Shown here one piece after another: positions 27,269 through 35,441 of a DNA stretch of 64,000 nucleotides; within the stretch, counting starts at the first letter, position 1, and each line of letters starts with the position of its first letter. The DNA lies in assembly GCF_003008695.1 (NCBI RefSeq), contig NZ_PXZT01000002.1, forward strand, positions 186,001 to 250,000, written 5' to 3'. The DNA is from Trichococcus alkaliphilus (GTDB lineage Bacteria; Bacillota; Bacilli; Lactobacillales; Aerococcaceae). The notes under the pieces were generated by a model. It made no database searches. It was given only the letters and a program-made list of their open reading frames with translations, and was not told the origin of the DNA. The translations under genes and the position numbers were made by a program.

Positions 27269-27387
27269 TTTTCTGATCATCCTTTTTTCGAATATAGTCT
27301 CAAACCTTACAAAATCTTTGTATACCATTCCATTTTCCATACTTATCTAATCAAAACTCAGCATTTAGATTCATTAAACGGGAAACC

Positions 27388-27404
27388 GTTTCACATTGTG
27401 ATAT
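27388..27404. promoter_or_regulatory. KdgR-type operator upstream of the IclR gene
   Basis: GTTTCACATTGTGATAT. The core TCACA-T-TGTGA is a perfect palindrome. A second inverted repeat, AAACGG-GAAA-CCGTTT, overlaps its left edge (27376-27391). Confidence 0.65.
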
Positions 27405-27588
27405 TATAGCAAATAAAATGCAGCATGATAAGCCCCTGAGTGATATTTCCATAAATATTTATATGTGGGTACAGATCCACACATTCACGACGACAGCTTC
27501 TGTGTCTTCTTATGGAAGCAAACGCTGAGGATTATGTCAGAAATTTGACAATTCCGCCTTCGTATTTGACTATTTCATCTGATCTTCT

Positions 27589-27617
27589 TTGACTTGAATA
27601 CGTTTTCTCACTATACT
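27589..27617 (+). promoter_or_regulatory. Promoter of the GPH symporter gene with embedded cre-like site
   Basis: TTGACT (27589-27594), 17-base spacer, TATACT (27612-27617). A candidate CcpA site TTGAATACGTTTTCT (27594-27608) with one mismatch to the consensus overlaps the -35 and spacer, so glucose repression is plausible. Confidence 0.7.
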
Positions 27618-27638
27618 CTTATCAGATTAAGAAAATCG

Positions 27639-27655
27639 GTTTCATATTGTGATAT
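27639..27655. promoter_or_regulatory. KdgR-type operator downstream of the symporter promoter
   Basis: GTTTCATATTGTGATAT, differing at one base from the site at 27388. It begins about 22 bases past the -10, in the early transcribed region, a position suited to blocking elongation or clearance. Confidence 0.65.
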
Positions 27656-27720
27656 ACTATTCCCGTTATTATTTTCGCTCTTCTGATCAAAAATAATCTT
27701 TTTAGGGAGGAAGTTTAAAA

Positions 27721-29142
27721 ATGGCTCAAAATCAGGTAAGAGGCGCTGTAAAGCGTCCGTTCGGATTCCGTGACCTACTCGGATACTTCATGGGCGACTT
27801 CGGCTGCAACATGAGTTTCACGTTAATTTCCAGCTACATGTTCATTTTCTATACACAGTACATCGGGATTTCATTGGCTCACTATTCCATAATCATTCTG
27901 ATCACAAAGATCTTTGACGGCATCAACGATCCCATCATCGGCGCGTTCGTCGACCGCATGGGCGCAAACAAAAAAGGCGAAAAATTCAAGCAATGGATTC
28001 TCCGCGGCGCACCTTTCTTGGCATTGGCAGCGACTATCATGTTCATCGATGCAGCTGACTGGTCCTATCCTGCTAAGCTGGCCTTGTGTATCGGTGGCTA
28101 TATCTTATGGGATATCACTTATACGGTCGTTAATGTTCCTTACGGCGCCCTGAGCTCTGTTATGAGTTCCAAACCTTCACAACGCGCGGCTTTATCCAAT
28201 GCTCGTTCTTGGGGATACATCATCGCCGGTGTTCCTCTAGGCATCCTGATTCCGTTGTTCGCTTATGAACAAGTCACAAAAAATGGCCAGACAGCAAGTA
28301 TTTTCCGCGGCGAAAGAATGTTCCCGATTGCAATCATTTTGGGTGTTGTTTCCATCGTTGCTTTCGCGCTTCTCTATCTGAATACAGAAGAGCGCATCCA
28401 GCACGTGGAGGTTACAGGCGAAGAAGTGAAATTCAACTATTTTAAGACGTTGCGCGATTTTTTCCGCAACCGCGCTATTCTGGGTATCGCTCTTGCCTCC
28501 ATCGCACAAATCCTGTTCATCATGGGCGGAACCCAATTGCATCAATTGACTTACCAGATGTACTTCGGAGACGGAACCTTGAGTTCTTACTCCATCCTGA
28601 CGCAAGTTATCCCATTATTCGTAGGTACTGCTATCGGTGGTGCATTGGTCGGAAAACTTGGTAAAAAAGAATTGTCGACTTGGCCGTTAGTTGGTTCCAT
28701 CGCTGTATACGCTTTTGTTTACTTTACCGAAATCACAAATCCGATTCTTTGGATCACGTTGCAGATCCTCGCGAACAGCTTCGCCTTCGGTTTGACGATC
28801 TACACTTGGGGTATGGTTGCTGATGCGATCGATTATCAAGAGTGGAAGACCGGCACCCGCAATGAAGGTTCCGTTTACGCTACTTACTCTATGTTGCGTA
28901 AAGTCGCACAAGGTTTCGGCCAATCCTTCATACCTGCAGCCATCGCTATCTTGATACCAACACTGGATGTTAAGGATGCTGTGACTTGGACCGCTGAAAA
29001 TTCATTGGCTATCCGGGATATGGCTGCCCTGTTCCCGTTGATCGGCTACATCCTCATCTTCATCTGCTTCAAGTTCATCTTCAACCTGGACAGAAAAACA
29101 GTTGCTGAGATGCAAGTCGCTCTAGGCCGCGACGAAGAATAA
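27721..29142 (+). CDS. GPH family sugar-cation symporter (hexuronide type)
   Basis: Twelve-helix membrane transporter of the glycoside-pentoside-hexuronide family, 473 residues. Diagnostic stretches are FGFRDLLGYFMGDFGCNM, ITKIFDGINDPIIGAFVDR, and AYGALSS-like VPYGALSSVMSSKPSQRA. It should import glucuronate or a glucuronide with Na+ or H+. Unlike MelB/LacS it lacks a C-terminal EIIA-like domain. Strong RBS AGGGAGG lies before the ATG. Transcribed away from the IclR gene, with its own promoter, a cre-like site and an operator shared with the catabolic genes. The exact sugar is inferred from the neighbours. Confidence 0.9.
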   Translation: MAQNQVRGAVKRPFGFRDLLGYFMGDFGCNMSFTLISSYMFIFYTQYIGISLAHYSIIILITKIFDGINDPIIGAFVDRMGANKKGEKFKQWILRGAPFLALAATIMFIDAADWSYPAKLALCIGGYILWDITYTVVNVPYGALSSVMSSKPSQRAALSNARSWGYIIAGVPLGILIPLFAYEQVTKNGQTASIFRGERMFPIAIILGVVSIVAFALLYLNTEERIQHVEVTGEEVKFNYFKTLRDFFRNRAILGIALASIAQILFIMGGTQLHQLTYQMYFGDGTLSSYSILTQVIPLFVGTAIGGALVGKLGKKELSTWPLVGSIAVYAFVYFTEITNPILWITLQILANSFAFGLTIYTWGMVADAIDYQEWKTGTRNEGSVYATYSMLRKVAQGFGQSFIPAAIAILIPTLDVKDAVTWTAENSLAIRDMAALFPLIGYILIFICFKFIFNLDRKTVAEMQVALGRDEE

Positions 29143-29180
29143 ACCGTCCGCAGCAAACGAATGAACTGACTTCCAGAACA

Positions 29181-29223
29181 AAAAAAATCCCAATCGGATC
29201 ATTACTTCCGGCTGGGATTTTTT
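29181..29223. terminator. Bidirectional terminator between the symporter gene and ilvD
   Basis: AAATCCCA/TGGGATTT with an imperfect inner TCGGA/TCCGG pair. T runs occur on both strands, so it can end both converging transcripts. Confidence 0.88.
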
Positions 29224-29226
29224 GTA

Positions 29227-30924
29227 TTATTCGAATTCTGCAAAAAGTTCTTCCGGTGTCTTCAGAACGCCACCGGTATTGGCTGACGTAACCAAAGCCG
29301 CGTAACGTGCCAACCAGCCTGTCTTCACTTTCGGCATGAAGCGTGTCTGTTTTTTCTTTCTTTCTTCCAGCACTTCATCAGCAACGCTTACGTTGATCGT
29401 ACGGTGCTCCAGATCGATGACGATTTCATCGCCATCTTCAATCAAGCCGATTGGGCCGCCTGAAGCTGCTTCAGGCGAGATGTGTCCGATCGCGATACCG
29501 CGAGTGGCACCGGAGAAACGGCCATCCGTGATCAGGGCAACATCGCGGCCTAAGCCGCGTCCCACGATGGAAGAAGTTGGAGCCAGCATTTCCGGCATTC
29601 CAGGTCCGCCTTTAGGGCCTTCATAGCGGATGACGACAACATGACCTTTTTTGACTGTGCGGTTATCGATTGCTTCCACTGCCTCATCATGGCTGCTGAA
29701 GCAGATCGCTTTTCCGACGAATTTTTTGATGTCGGCATCCACGCCGCCTACTTTGATGACGCCGCCGAAAGGAGCGATATTCCCGTTCAGGATGGACAAG
29801 CCACCGACTGGGGAATAGGCATTCTCGTATTTATGGATGACTTCTTCGTTCTTGATTTCATGGCCCGCGACATTTTCACGGATTGTTTTGCTGGTGACAG
29901 TGATACGGTCCGGATGCAGGTTGCCGTGTTTGATCAATTCATTCATGATCGCCGGCACACCTCCCGCCTCATGCACATCATGCATGGAGTAAACAGATGA
30001 TGGTGCTATTTTTGATAGATACGGAGTTGTTTCCGCAATCTCGTTGATACGGTTCATGTCATAGTCGATTCCGGCTTCTTTCGCCAAAGCCAATGTATGC
30101 AGCACCGTATTCGTCGAGCCGCCCATCGCCATATCCAAAGCGAAAGCATCATCGATCGCATCAGCAGTGATGATGTCAAGCGGTTTGATGTCTTTTTTGA
30201 CCAAGTCCATCAATTTGAAAGCCGCTTCGCGAATCAGTTCTCTTCTCTCGTCGCTGACTGCCAAAGCAGTACCGTTGTACGGCAATGCCAATCCCAATAC
30301 TTCCATCAAACAGTTCATCGAGTTGGCGGTGAACATCCCCGCACAAGAACCGCATGTTGGACAAGCGTTGGCTTCCATATCGAAGAATTCTTCCTCGGTC
30401 ATGTTACCTTCTTTGAAAGTTCCCACCGCTTCAAACATGGATGACAATGTCAGAGCCTGTCCAGTAGCGGAAAGTCCAGCCTTCATCGGGCCGCCCGAGC
30501 AGAAAATCGCCGGAACGTTGGTGCGGACAGCAGCCAACAGCATACCCGGTGTAATTTTATCGCAGTTCGGGATGTAGAAAACACCGTCGAACCAGTGTGC
30601 GTTGATGACCGTTTCAGCGGCATCGGCAATGATTTCGCGTGATGGCAATGAGTAACGCATCCCGATGTGTCCCATCGCGATCCCGTCATCGACACCGATA
30701 GTGTTGAACTCAAAAGGAATCCCGCCGGCTTCACGGATCGCTTCTTTGGCGATATCACCCAATTCTCTCAAATGCACGTGACCAGGCACGATATCTGTAT
30801 AGGAATTGCAGACAGCTATGAACGGTTTGTCCATGTCCCCTTCTTCCCTGATTTGTCCGGTCGCTCGCAACAAGGAACGATGTGGCGCTTTATCTATTCC
30901 TTTTTTGATTATATCACTACGCAT
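29227..30924 (-). CDS. ilvD: Dihydroxy-acid dehydratase
   Basis: Fe-S dehydratase of valine/isoleucine synthesis, making 2-ketoisovalerate and 2-keto-3-methylvalerate. The cluster cysteines are in [12 protein letters not shown] and [14 protein letters not shown]. Other family blocks are [13 protein letters not shown], and [20 protein letters not shown] near the C-terminus. ATG at 30924 (GGGGAGACAGCA upstream) gives 565 residues, the normal length; the frame stays open to 31026 but runs through the attenuator. It stands alone here, without ilvBN, ilvC or leuABCD. Expression is controlled by the attenuator and leader peptide upstream. Confidence 0.97.
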   Translation of the reverse strand: MRSDIIKKGIDKAPHRSLLRATGQIREEGDMDKPFIAVCNSYTDIVPGHVHLRELGDIAKEAIREAGGIPFEFNTIGVDDGIAMGHIGMRYSLPSREIIADAAETVINAHWFDGVFYIPNCDKITPGMLLAAVRTNVPAIFCSGGPMKAGLSATGQALTLSSMFEAVGTFKEGNMTEEEFFDMEANACPTCGSCAGMFTANSMNCLMEVLGLALPYNGTALAVSDERRELIREAAFKLMDLVKKDIKPLDIITADAIDDAFALDMAMGGSTNTVLHTLALAKEAGIDYDMNRINEIAETTPYLSKIAPSSVYSMHDVHEAGGVPAIMNELIKHGNLHPDRITVTSKTIRENVAGHEIKNEEVIHKYENAYSPVGGLSILNGNIAPFGGVIKVGGVDADIKKFVGKAICFSSHDEAVEAIDNRTVKKGHVVVIRYEGPKGGPGMPEMLAPTSSIVGRGLGRDVALITDGRFSGATRGIAIGHISPEAASGGPIGLIEDGDEIVIDLEHRTINVSVADEVLEERKKKQTRFMPKVKTGWLARYAALVTSANTGGVLKTPEELFAEFE

Positions 30925-30954
30925 TGCTGTCTCCCCTTTTTCCCTTATATTTAT

Positions 30955-31052
30955 AAAAAAGAAGCCCTCATGTAATATAGGGCTCCAGCTTACGTCGAGC
31001 CCTGATTCACAAAGAATAGGACTCAACTAATTGAATAGTTTGAATCCTAGGG
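30955..31052 (-). promoter_or_regulatory. Transcription attenuator of ilvD
   Basis: Three competing pairings are visible. (1) The leader-peptide end CCCTAGGATTCA (31041-31052) can pair with TGAATCAGGG (31000-31009). (2) AGGGCTC/GAGCCCT (30979-31003) is an antiterminator. (3) GGAGCCCT with AGGGCTTC plus six T (30955-30986) is the terminator. Pairings 2 and 3 share GAGCCCT. Ribosome stalling at the Leu/Val/Ile codons would mask 1 and allow 2; release at the stop codon would allow 1 and hence 3. Confidence 0.85.
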
Positions 31053-31124
31053 CATAATAATGACTAATAAAGTGTTTACAGCATGGTAAGCTGTCGTGTT
31101 AAGTGCGTTCATTCTTCTCATCAT
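31047..31124 (-). CDS. ilvD leader peptide (25 aa)
   Basis: A 25-codon reading frame with a strong RBS (AAAGGAG, 7 bases before the ATG) directly after a consensus promoter. Residues 19-23 are Leu-Leu-Val-Ile-Ile, the three branched-chain amino acids whose shortage should induce ilvD. The stop codon lies inside the first pairing segment of the attenuator. This is the classic design of an ilv/leu leader peptide; the peptide itself probably has no other function. Confidence 0.85.
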   Translation of the reverse strand: MMRRMNALNTTAYHAVNTLLVIIMP

Positions 31125-31154
31125 ACTGCAACTCCTTTCATTATCTTTCTTTAA

Positions 31155-31183
31155 ATATTAAATCTAAATTAGAAAAAAGTCAA
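31155..31183 (-). promoter_or_regulatory. ilvD leader promoter
   Basis: TTGACT (31178-31183), 17-base spacer, TAATAT (31155-31160). Transcription would begin about 20-25 bases before the leader-peptide ATG. Confidence 0.82.
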
Positions 31184-31237
31184 TGCTTTTATTTGTCTTT
31201 CATAATTCCATTCGCCTGTCTTCATGCATCCTTACAA

Positions 31238-31882
31238 CTAAAGGACAGGGACAGGCGAGAAGTTTTCCGGAAAGCAGAGGTCAGCACTGTCCGGATCGAT
31301 TGAATCGATGATCAGCTCATTTTCATATGCCAAGCTTTGCTCGCCCTCACCCATGGACATATCATTGAAATGACAAAGAATCCCTTCATACAAAGGCACA
31401 AACGGCAATGCTTCCAAAACATCTGTCGGTCTCATCAGTGCCACGGGCTTGTTGGCTTGCAGCACGTCCCCCTCCACTAATACAGTCGAAATAAAATGGG
31501 AACAAAAATAATAATTTTCCCTGTCCCATACCTTATTGAATAGAGCCGGCAATAGCCCCAGCAGATTATAATGGTATTTTTCTTTGTCCTTCTCGAATGA
31601 AGAGACATAGCCTCTCATCACAGCCGCCTGTTCCTCTGACACGGTCAACTCATAAACCGCGCATTTTGCCCGGCTGTAGAAATCGGATGTCACATCTTCT
31701 TGTATAAACCCACCGATAAAAGGGTTATTGGCTTTTTTGCGGCCGAAACTGAAGGTATCCGCCAGTTCTGCATCAAACGCCAAGGATACGTGGTTATATT
31801 TTTTTCTCGTGAACAGTTTGATGATCCGAGTCAACATCGATCCTGTATCCGTCAATAATAAATAAATCTTCTGATCTGACAT
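31238..31882 (-). CDS. Permuted papain-like (NlpC/P60 superfamily) hypothetical protein
   Basis: 214 residues, cytoplasmic by appearance (no signal peptide). The N-terminal block KYNHVSLAFDAELADTFSFG holds a histidine and the central ENYYFCSHFISTVL a cysteine. This His-before-Cys order is that of circularly permuted papain-fold amidases of the YiiX/YebB kind. Family members are thought to cleave amide or ester bonds, but the substrate is unknown. The last 45 residues are acidic and probably extended. It stands alone between ilvD and the aminotransferase gene. Fold assignment is by motif pattern only. Confidence 0.65.
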   Translation of the reverse strand: MSDQKIYLLLTDTGSMLTRIIKLFTRKKYNHVSLAFDAELADTFSFGRKKANNPFIGGFIQEDVTSDFYSRAKCAVYELTVSEEQAAVMRGYVSSFEKDKEKYHYNLLGLLPALFNKVWDRENYYFCSHFISTVLVEGDVLQANKPVALMRPTDVLEALPFVPLYEGILCHFNDMSMGEGEQSLAYENELIIDSIDPDSADLCFPENFSPVPVL

Positions 31883-32176
31883 CCTTATGCTCCTAAATTG
31901 TTATTACAAAATCTGACTTCCACACCTATCATTCAGGTCACTGACAAGGTAGGCCCTCCCGTTGCTGCAAATGAAAAGTCGTTCTGTTTTTGTACCCATC
32001 CTTTCATTATACCAAAAACATTCTGGCTGAATGCAACTTTTCAGAAAATTATCTTTATCTTCCTTTTTTACTTTCATCGGTACCCATATCCGCCGTTTCC
32101 CCCGTTCCCGACACTAGGATAGTCGAAGATTATTTGATAAGATAGAAGAAAAGTTGATTAGAGGGAGCAAACATAC

Positions 32177-33346
32177 ATGTACCATTGGTCTGAATTATCC
32201 AAAAACTATCCTGCATCCAGCATCCGAAAGATGGCAAAGCTGGCCGCCCAATTTGATGACACGCTGATGCTGACGATGGGCGAACCGAATTTCGAAACTC
32301 CGGAATATATCAAAAAAGCAGCGCAGGATGCCATCGCCGCCAATCATACGCACTACGGTCCGAATGTCGGTGAGCTCGCTTTCCAGCAAGCCGTCGCAAA
32401 AAAATACACGGACCAGACCGGCATCCCCTTCGATCCGAATGAAGTCATGGCGACTTTCGGCGGAACGGAAGGCATTCTGCATGTGATGATGTCAATCCTG
32501 AATCCAGGCGACGAGGTGATCATCGCCGACCCGAGCTATCCGAATTATCTCGGCCAAATCATGCTTTTGGGAGCCAACGTCGTCCCAGTGCCCGTCTACG
32601 AAGAAAATTCGTTCAAGATGCAAGCTTCCGACATCGAGCAGGTCCTGACCGACAAAACGCGCCTGATCATTCTGAATACGCCGAATAATCCGATGGGTTC
32701 GATCCTTGATCCGAGCGATATGGAAGCAATCGTTGCCTTGGCAGACCGCCATCAGATTGCAATTCTGTCGGATGAGGTCTATGAAAGCCTCATTTATGAT
32801 GGAAAGAAACATTTCAGCCTGTTCCAGATACCCGGCGCAAAAGAAAATCATTTCGTGGTGAACAGCTTATCGAAAACCTATGCGATGACGGGCTGGCGGA
32901 TCGGTTATGTCGTCGGCAATACGGAGGCCATCGATCGCATGGCCGAGTTTCGGGAAGGCATCGGGTTCTGTGTCCCTCCTTTCATCCAGGAAGCCGCAAT
33001 CGCTGCAATCACAGGACCGCAGGATGATGTCCGTTATTTTCTGGACCAATATGACCGTCGCCGCCACATCATCGTCGATGGCTTGAACCAGATCCCGGGC
33101 TTCCATTGTCTGAGTACGGAAGGTGCCTTCTATGCCTTTCCGAACATCAAGGCATTCGGCAAGTCCTCCTATGATTTTGCGATGGAAATCTTGACGGAAA
33201 CCCACGTAGCGCTGACGCCGGGCTCCGCTTTCGGGAAAATGGGCGAAGGCTACTTGAGGATCCCTTTCGCCGAATCGGAAGAAGTCCTGCAGGAAGCCGT
33301 TGACCGCATCAAAGCCTATATCATAAAAGCTTATCCACATTTATAG
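32177..33346 (+). CDS. PLP-dependent aminotransferase class I
   Basis: Fold-type I aminotransferase, 389 residues, close to PatA/AspC-like enzymes of Firmicutes. Key stretches are NTPNNPMGSILDPSDM near residue 165, ILSDEVYESLIYDG near 195 and VNSLSKTYAMTGWRIGY near 225, which holds the PLP lysine (SKTYAM), followed by FGKMGEGYLRIPF near the C-terminus. Amino donor and acceptor cannot be told from sequence; aromatic, aspartate or N-acetyl-diaminopimelate substrates are all known in the family. Monocistronic: own RBS and a terminator just past the stop. Confidence 0.88.
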   Translation: MYHWSELSKNYPASSIRKMAKLAAQFDDTLMLTMGEPNFETPEYIKKAAQDAIAANHTHYGPNVGELAFQQAVAKKYTDQTGIPFDPNEVMATFGGTEGILHVMMSILNPGDEVIIADPSYPNYLGQIMLLGANVVPVPVYEENSFKMQASDIEQVLTDKTRLIILNTPNNPMGSILDPSDMEAIVALADRHQIAILSDEVYESLIYDGKKHFSLFQIPGAKENHFVVNSLSKTYAMTGWRIGYVVGNTEAIDRMAEFREGIGFCVPPFIQEAAIAAITGPQDDVRYFLDQYDRRRHIIVDGLNQIPGFHCLSTEGAFYAFPNIKAFGKSSYDFAMEILTETHVALTPGSAFGKMGEGYLRIPFAESEEVLQEAVDRIKAYIIKAYPHL

Positions 33347-33350
33347 GACA

Positions 33351-33382
33351 AAAAAACGACGAGGCAACTCGTCGTTTTTTTT
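33351..33382. terminator. Bidirectional terminator between aminotransferase and pgsA-like genes
   Basis: AACGACGAG/CTCGTCGTT, 9-bp perfect stem with a GCAA loop, and T runs of eight (rightward) and seven (leftward). Confidence 0.93.
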
Positions 33383-33387
33383 GATTG

Positions 33388-33933
33388 CTAAATATCGATT
33401 TTGGCGGATTTATTTTTTTTCCATGCTTGCCAGACATGGTAGGCATACTGGGAGAAGGTGATGACAGCCAATCCTCCGACGAACAGCTGCAGATAGACCA
33501 GTCCCGGCAGGCGGAACAAGGAGAGCAGGATCGTGGCAAAAATCAGGACGGTCGTGGCCTTCCCGAATACATTCGCCGGCACGATGATTTTCGGCTCGAC
33601 ATTCAGTAAAGCCACGCCCAGCACTATCTGTAGGCCATCTTTTATCAATACGATCAGGAAAAACCAGTTTTCGATATACCCGATGTCCATCAAGGTGTAC
33701 AGAACCGAAATCTGCATCACTTTATCCGCAAAAGGGTCAGCCACCTGTCCGAATTTCGTGATGGCATCATATTTCCTGGCGATATAGCCATCGATGATGT
33801 CGGTAAGGCTGGCGACCAGAAAAATGATCATCGCCCAACGGACTGGGTGCGCCGCATCCGAATAGAAGACCATCAAATAAAAAGGGATCAAAAACAGGCG
33901 TATCAGCGTCAGGATGTTCGGTACACGTTTCAT
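33388..33933 (-). CDS. CDP-alcohol phosphatidyltransferase (PgsA-like)
   Basis: Integral membrane enzyme of phospholipid synthesis, 181 residues with about five to six membrane helices. The CDP-alcohol motif is intact: DIIDGYIARKYDAITKFG followed by Q-V-A-D-P-F-A-D-K, matching D-G-x2-A-R-x8-G-x3-D-x3-D. The N-terminus MKRVPNILTLIRLFLIPFYL is typical of PgsA (phosphatidylglycerophosphate synthase). No cinA or recA is adjacent as is common for the main pgsA, so this may be a second copy or a cardiolipin-type enzyme. Confidence 0.85.
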   Translation of the reverse strand: MKRVPNILTLIRLFLIPFYLMVFYSDAAHPVRWAMIIFLVASLTDIIDGYIARKYDAITKFGQVADPFADKVMQISVLYTLMDIGYIENWFFLIVLIKDGLQIVLGVALLNVEPKIIVPANVFGKATTVLIFATILLSLFRLPGLVYLQLFVGGLAVITFSQYAYHVWQAWKKNKSAKIDI

Positions 33934-34024
33934 AAGTTAAGCCTCCCAGCTACCATTGGCGTTCTTCTTACCTATATTTTAATCTATGGCGCGTTCTTTA
34001 GCTATTTTTAGCAGAGTTGAACGC

Positions 34025-34073
34025 AAAAAAAAGTTCAGAAACCCACTAACCGGATGGCAGCAGGTTTCTGAAC
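34025..34073 (-). terminator. Rho-independent terminator of the glutamine amidotransferase-like gene
   Basis: GTTCAGAAACC pairs perfectly with its complement (11 bp) and is followed leftward by eight T, a few bases past the stop at 34079. Confidence 0.92.
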
Positions 34074-34078
34074 GATTT

Positions 34079-34828
34079 TCAATAATGCATCACGTTGTCT
34101 TGATAATGGATGCCTGTCCCCGCCAGGAAGACGATTTCATCAAAGAAATATTGCATTTTCTGGGAAGAGGCCAGCATAAATTCCGGATGCCACTGCACCG
34201 CGAAGATATTTTGGCTTCTTTCTTTTGCTTGGAAGGCTTCAATCAATCCGTCGGAGCTCCAAGCGATGGCCTCAAAAGGCTCCGCCAATTCCTTGACGCC
34301 CTGATGATGGAAAGAGTTGACGAGATGCTTCTCACCTAAAAAGGAACGCAAGAAATTATTCGGGGCAATCGAAATCGAATGGGAAGCATACTGGATGTTC
34401 GTTTTTTGGTCATGTTGGACATCATACTCTTCCAGCTGGCTGATATCCTGATGCAAGCTTCCGCCAAAAGCGACATTGATCAACTGCATCCCGCGGCATA
34501 CTGCAAAAATCGGTTTGCATTGATTGTACGCTTCTCTGGCCAAAGCAATCTCGAAAGCGTCCCTCGCCGGATGCGTGACACCCAACCGGTGCGTCGGCTC
34601 CTCATCATAAAGAATCGGGGATACGTCCTGCCCGCCTGCCAAAATCAATCCGTCCACAGCATTGATGTAATGCTCTGCATCCATCGGATCGCTGATGGGA
34701 ATCACGAGCGGAATCCCTCCTGCTACTTGTACACCATCGATAAACCCTTGCGGTGTGTATGTTTTTTCCATCTGATTGCCGAGTTCAGCACTCAGATGGT
34801 TGCCCCCAATTCCTATAATCGGTTTCAT
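34079..34828 (-). CDS. Gamma-glutamyl-GABA hydrolase family protein (PuuD-like class I GATase)
   Basis: Class I glutamine-amidotransferase-like hydrolase, 249 residues. The N-terminus MKPIIGIGGN is typical of peptidase C26. The nucleophile elbow is FAVCRGMQLINVAFGG near residue 110 (Cys), and the His-x-Glu is VQWHPEFM near 218. PuuD cleaves gamma-glutamyl-GABA in putrescine breakdown, but no other puu gene is near, so a role with another gamma-glutamyl compound is as likely. RBS GGAGG lies 8 bases upstream. A 23-codon reading frame precedes it on the same strand. Confidence 0.88.
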   Translation of the reverse strand: MKPIIGIGGNHLSAELGNQMEKTYTPQGFIDGVQVAGGIPLVIPISDPMDAEHYINAVDGLILAGGQDVSPILYDEEPTHRLGVTHPARDAFEIALAREAYNQCKPIFAVCRGMQLINVAFGGSLHQDISQLEEYDVQHDQKTNIQYASHSISIAPNNFLRSFLGEKHLVNSFHHQGVKELAEPFEAIAWSSDGLIEAFQAKERSQNIFAVQWHPEFMLASSQKMQYFFDEIVFLAGTGIHYQDNVMHY

Positions 34829-35441
34829 CCATTATTCCTCCCGTCACATTATTTTCTAATGAAGTGCGGTCATGATCTGCAGACACTTCCCAAAAAGGCT
34901 GTTCAAATGAGCGCACGACGTACATGCTTAACTTTTCTGCAACACATATGCATGTCCATATAGCCGTCCATCATTCTCATTCCTCCGCCCCTATTATTGC
35001 TATTCGATAAACTTTTTCACCAAATTCACATTTAAAAATAAATTAATGCTATTGTAACGTGCTGTCCCCCCTCTGTCAATGACGAATTGTGGCGTTTTTC
35101 ATTGCAGCATCTCATTTTAATTCTCAATTTTTCATGAATATCCTTGATTTCCCTTGCTTTTTGGATGCTTTTGCTCTAGGATTCAATATAGAAAATAAAA
35201 TTAAAAAAGAATGAGAATACTTCTGCTGGCATAATTTTTAAGGAAAGAGTAGCATTAAAAATGGACAGATTATGCGCAATTGCAAAAAGGGATTGAACTC
35301 GCGTTCGAAACAATTGTACAATTGACAGAAGCAAAAGAAAAAAGCAGTAATACTGAAGCGTATTAAAATACTATCGAAAAGAGCCAGGGCTTGCGATGTG
35401 GTCATCCACATCAAGACAAACACCCTGCCGAGGAGGAAATT
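34829..35441. other. 613-bp intergenic region between the GATase and argH genes
   Basis: AT-rich for the most part. On the minus strand it holds a 23-codon reading frame with a good RBS (34903-34974). On the plus strand no T-box, riboswitch or convincing ArgR box was seen, and -35/-10 candidates before argH (around 35152-35185) are weak. A 34-codon open stretch without an ATG (35262-35366) precedes argH. Confidence 0.5.
34903..34974 (-). CDS. Possible micropeptide upstream of the PuuD-like gene
   Basis: A 23-codon frame starting with two ATGs, with GGAGG 7 bases upstream. The peptide is rich in Met, His and Cys in its first half (MMDGYMDMHMCC) and basic in its second half (RKVKHVRRALI). It ends 75 bases before the hydrolase start. 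It could be a leader peptide, a metal-responsive micropeptide, or chance; no attenuator hairpin is evident between it and the gene. Confidence 0.3.
   Translation of the reverse strand: MMDGYMDMHMCCRKVKHVRRALI

Noticed and set aside
35100-35250. Possible ArgR boxes before argH
   Set aside because: Sequences such as CATGAATATCC match only half a site; no pair with proper spacing was found.
35262-35366. 34-codon open stretch before argH that could be the remnant of a gene end
   Set aside because: No ATG, no RBS and no family I recognise; too short to call a pseudogene.
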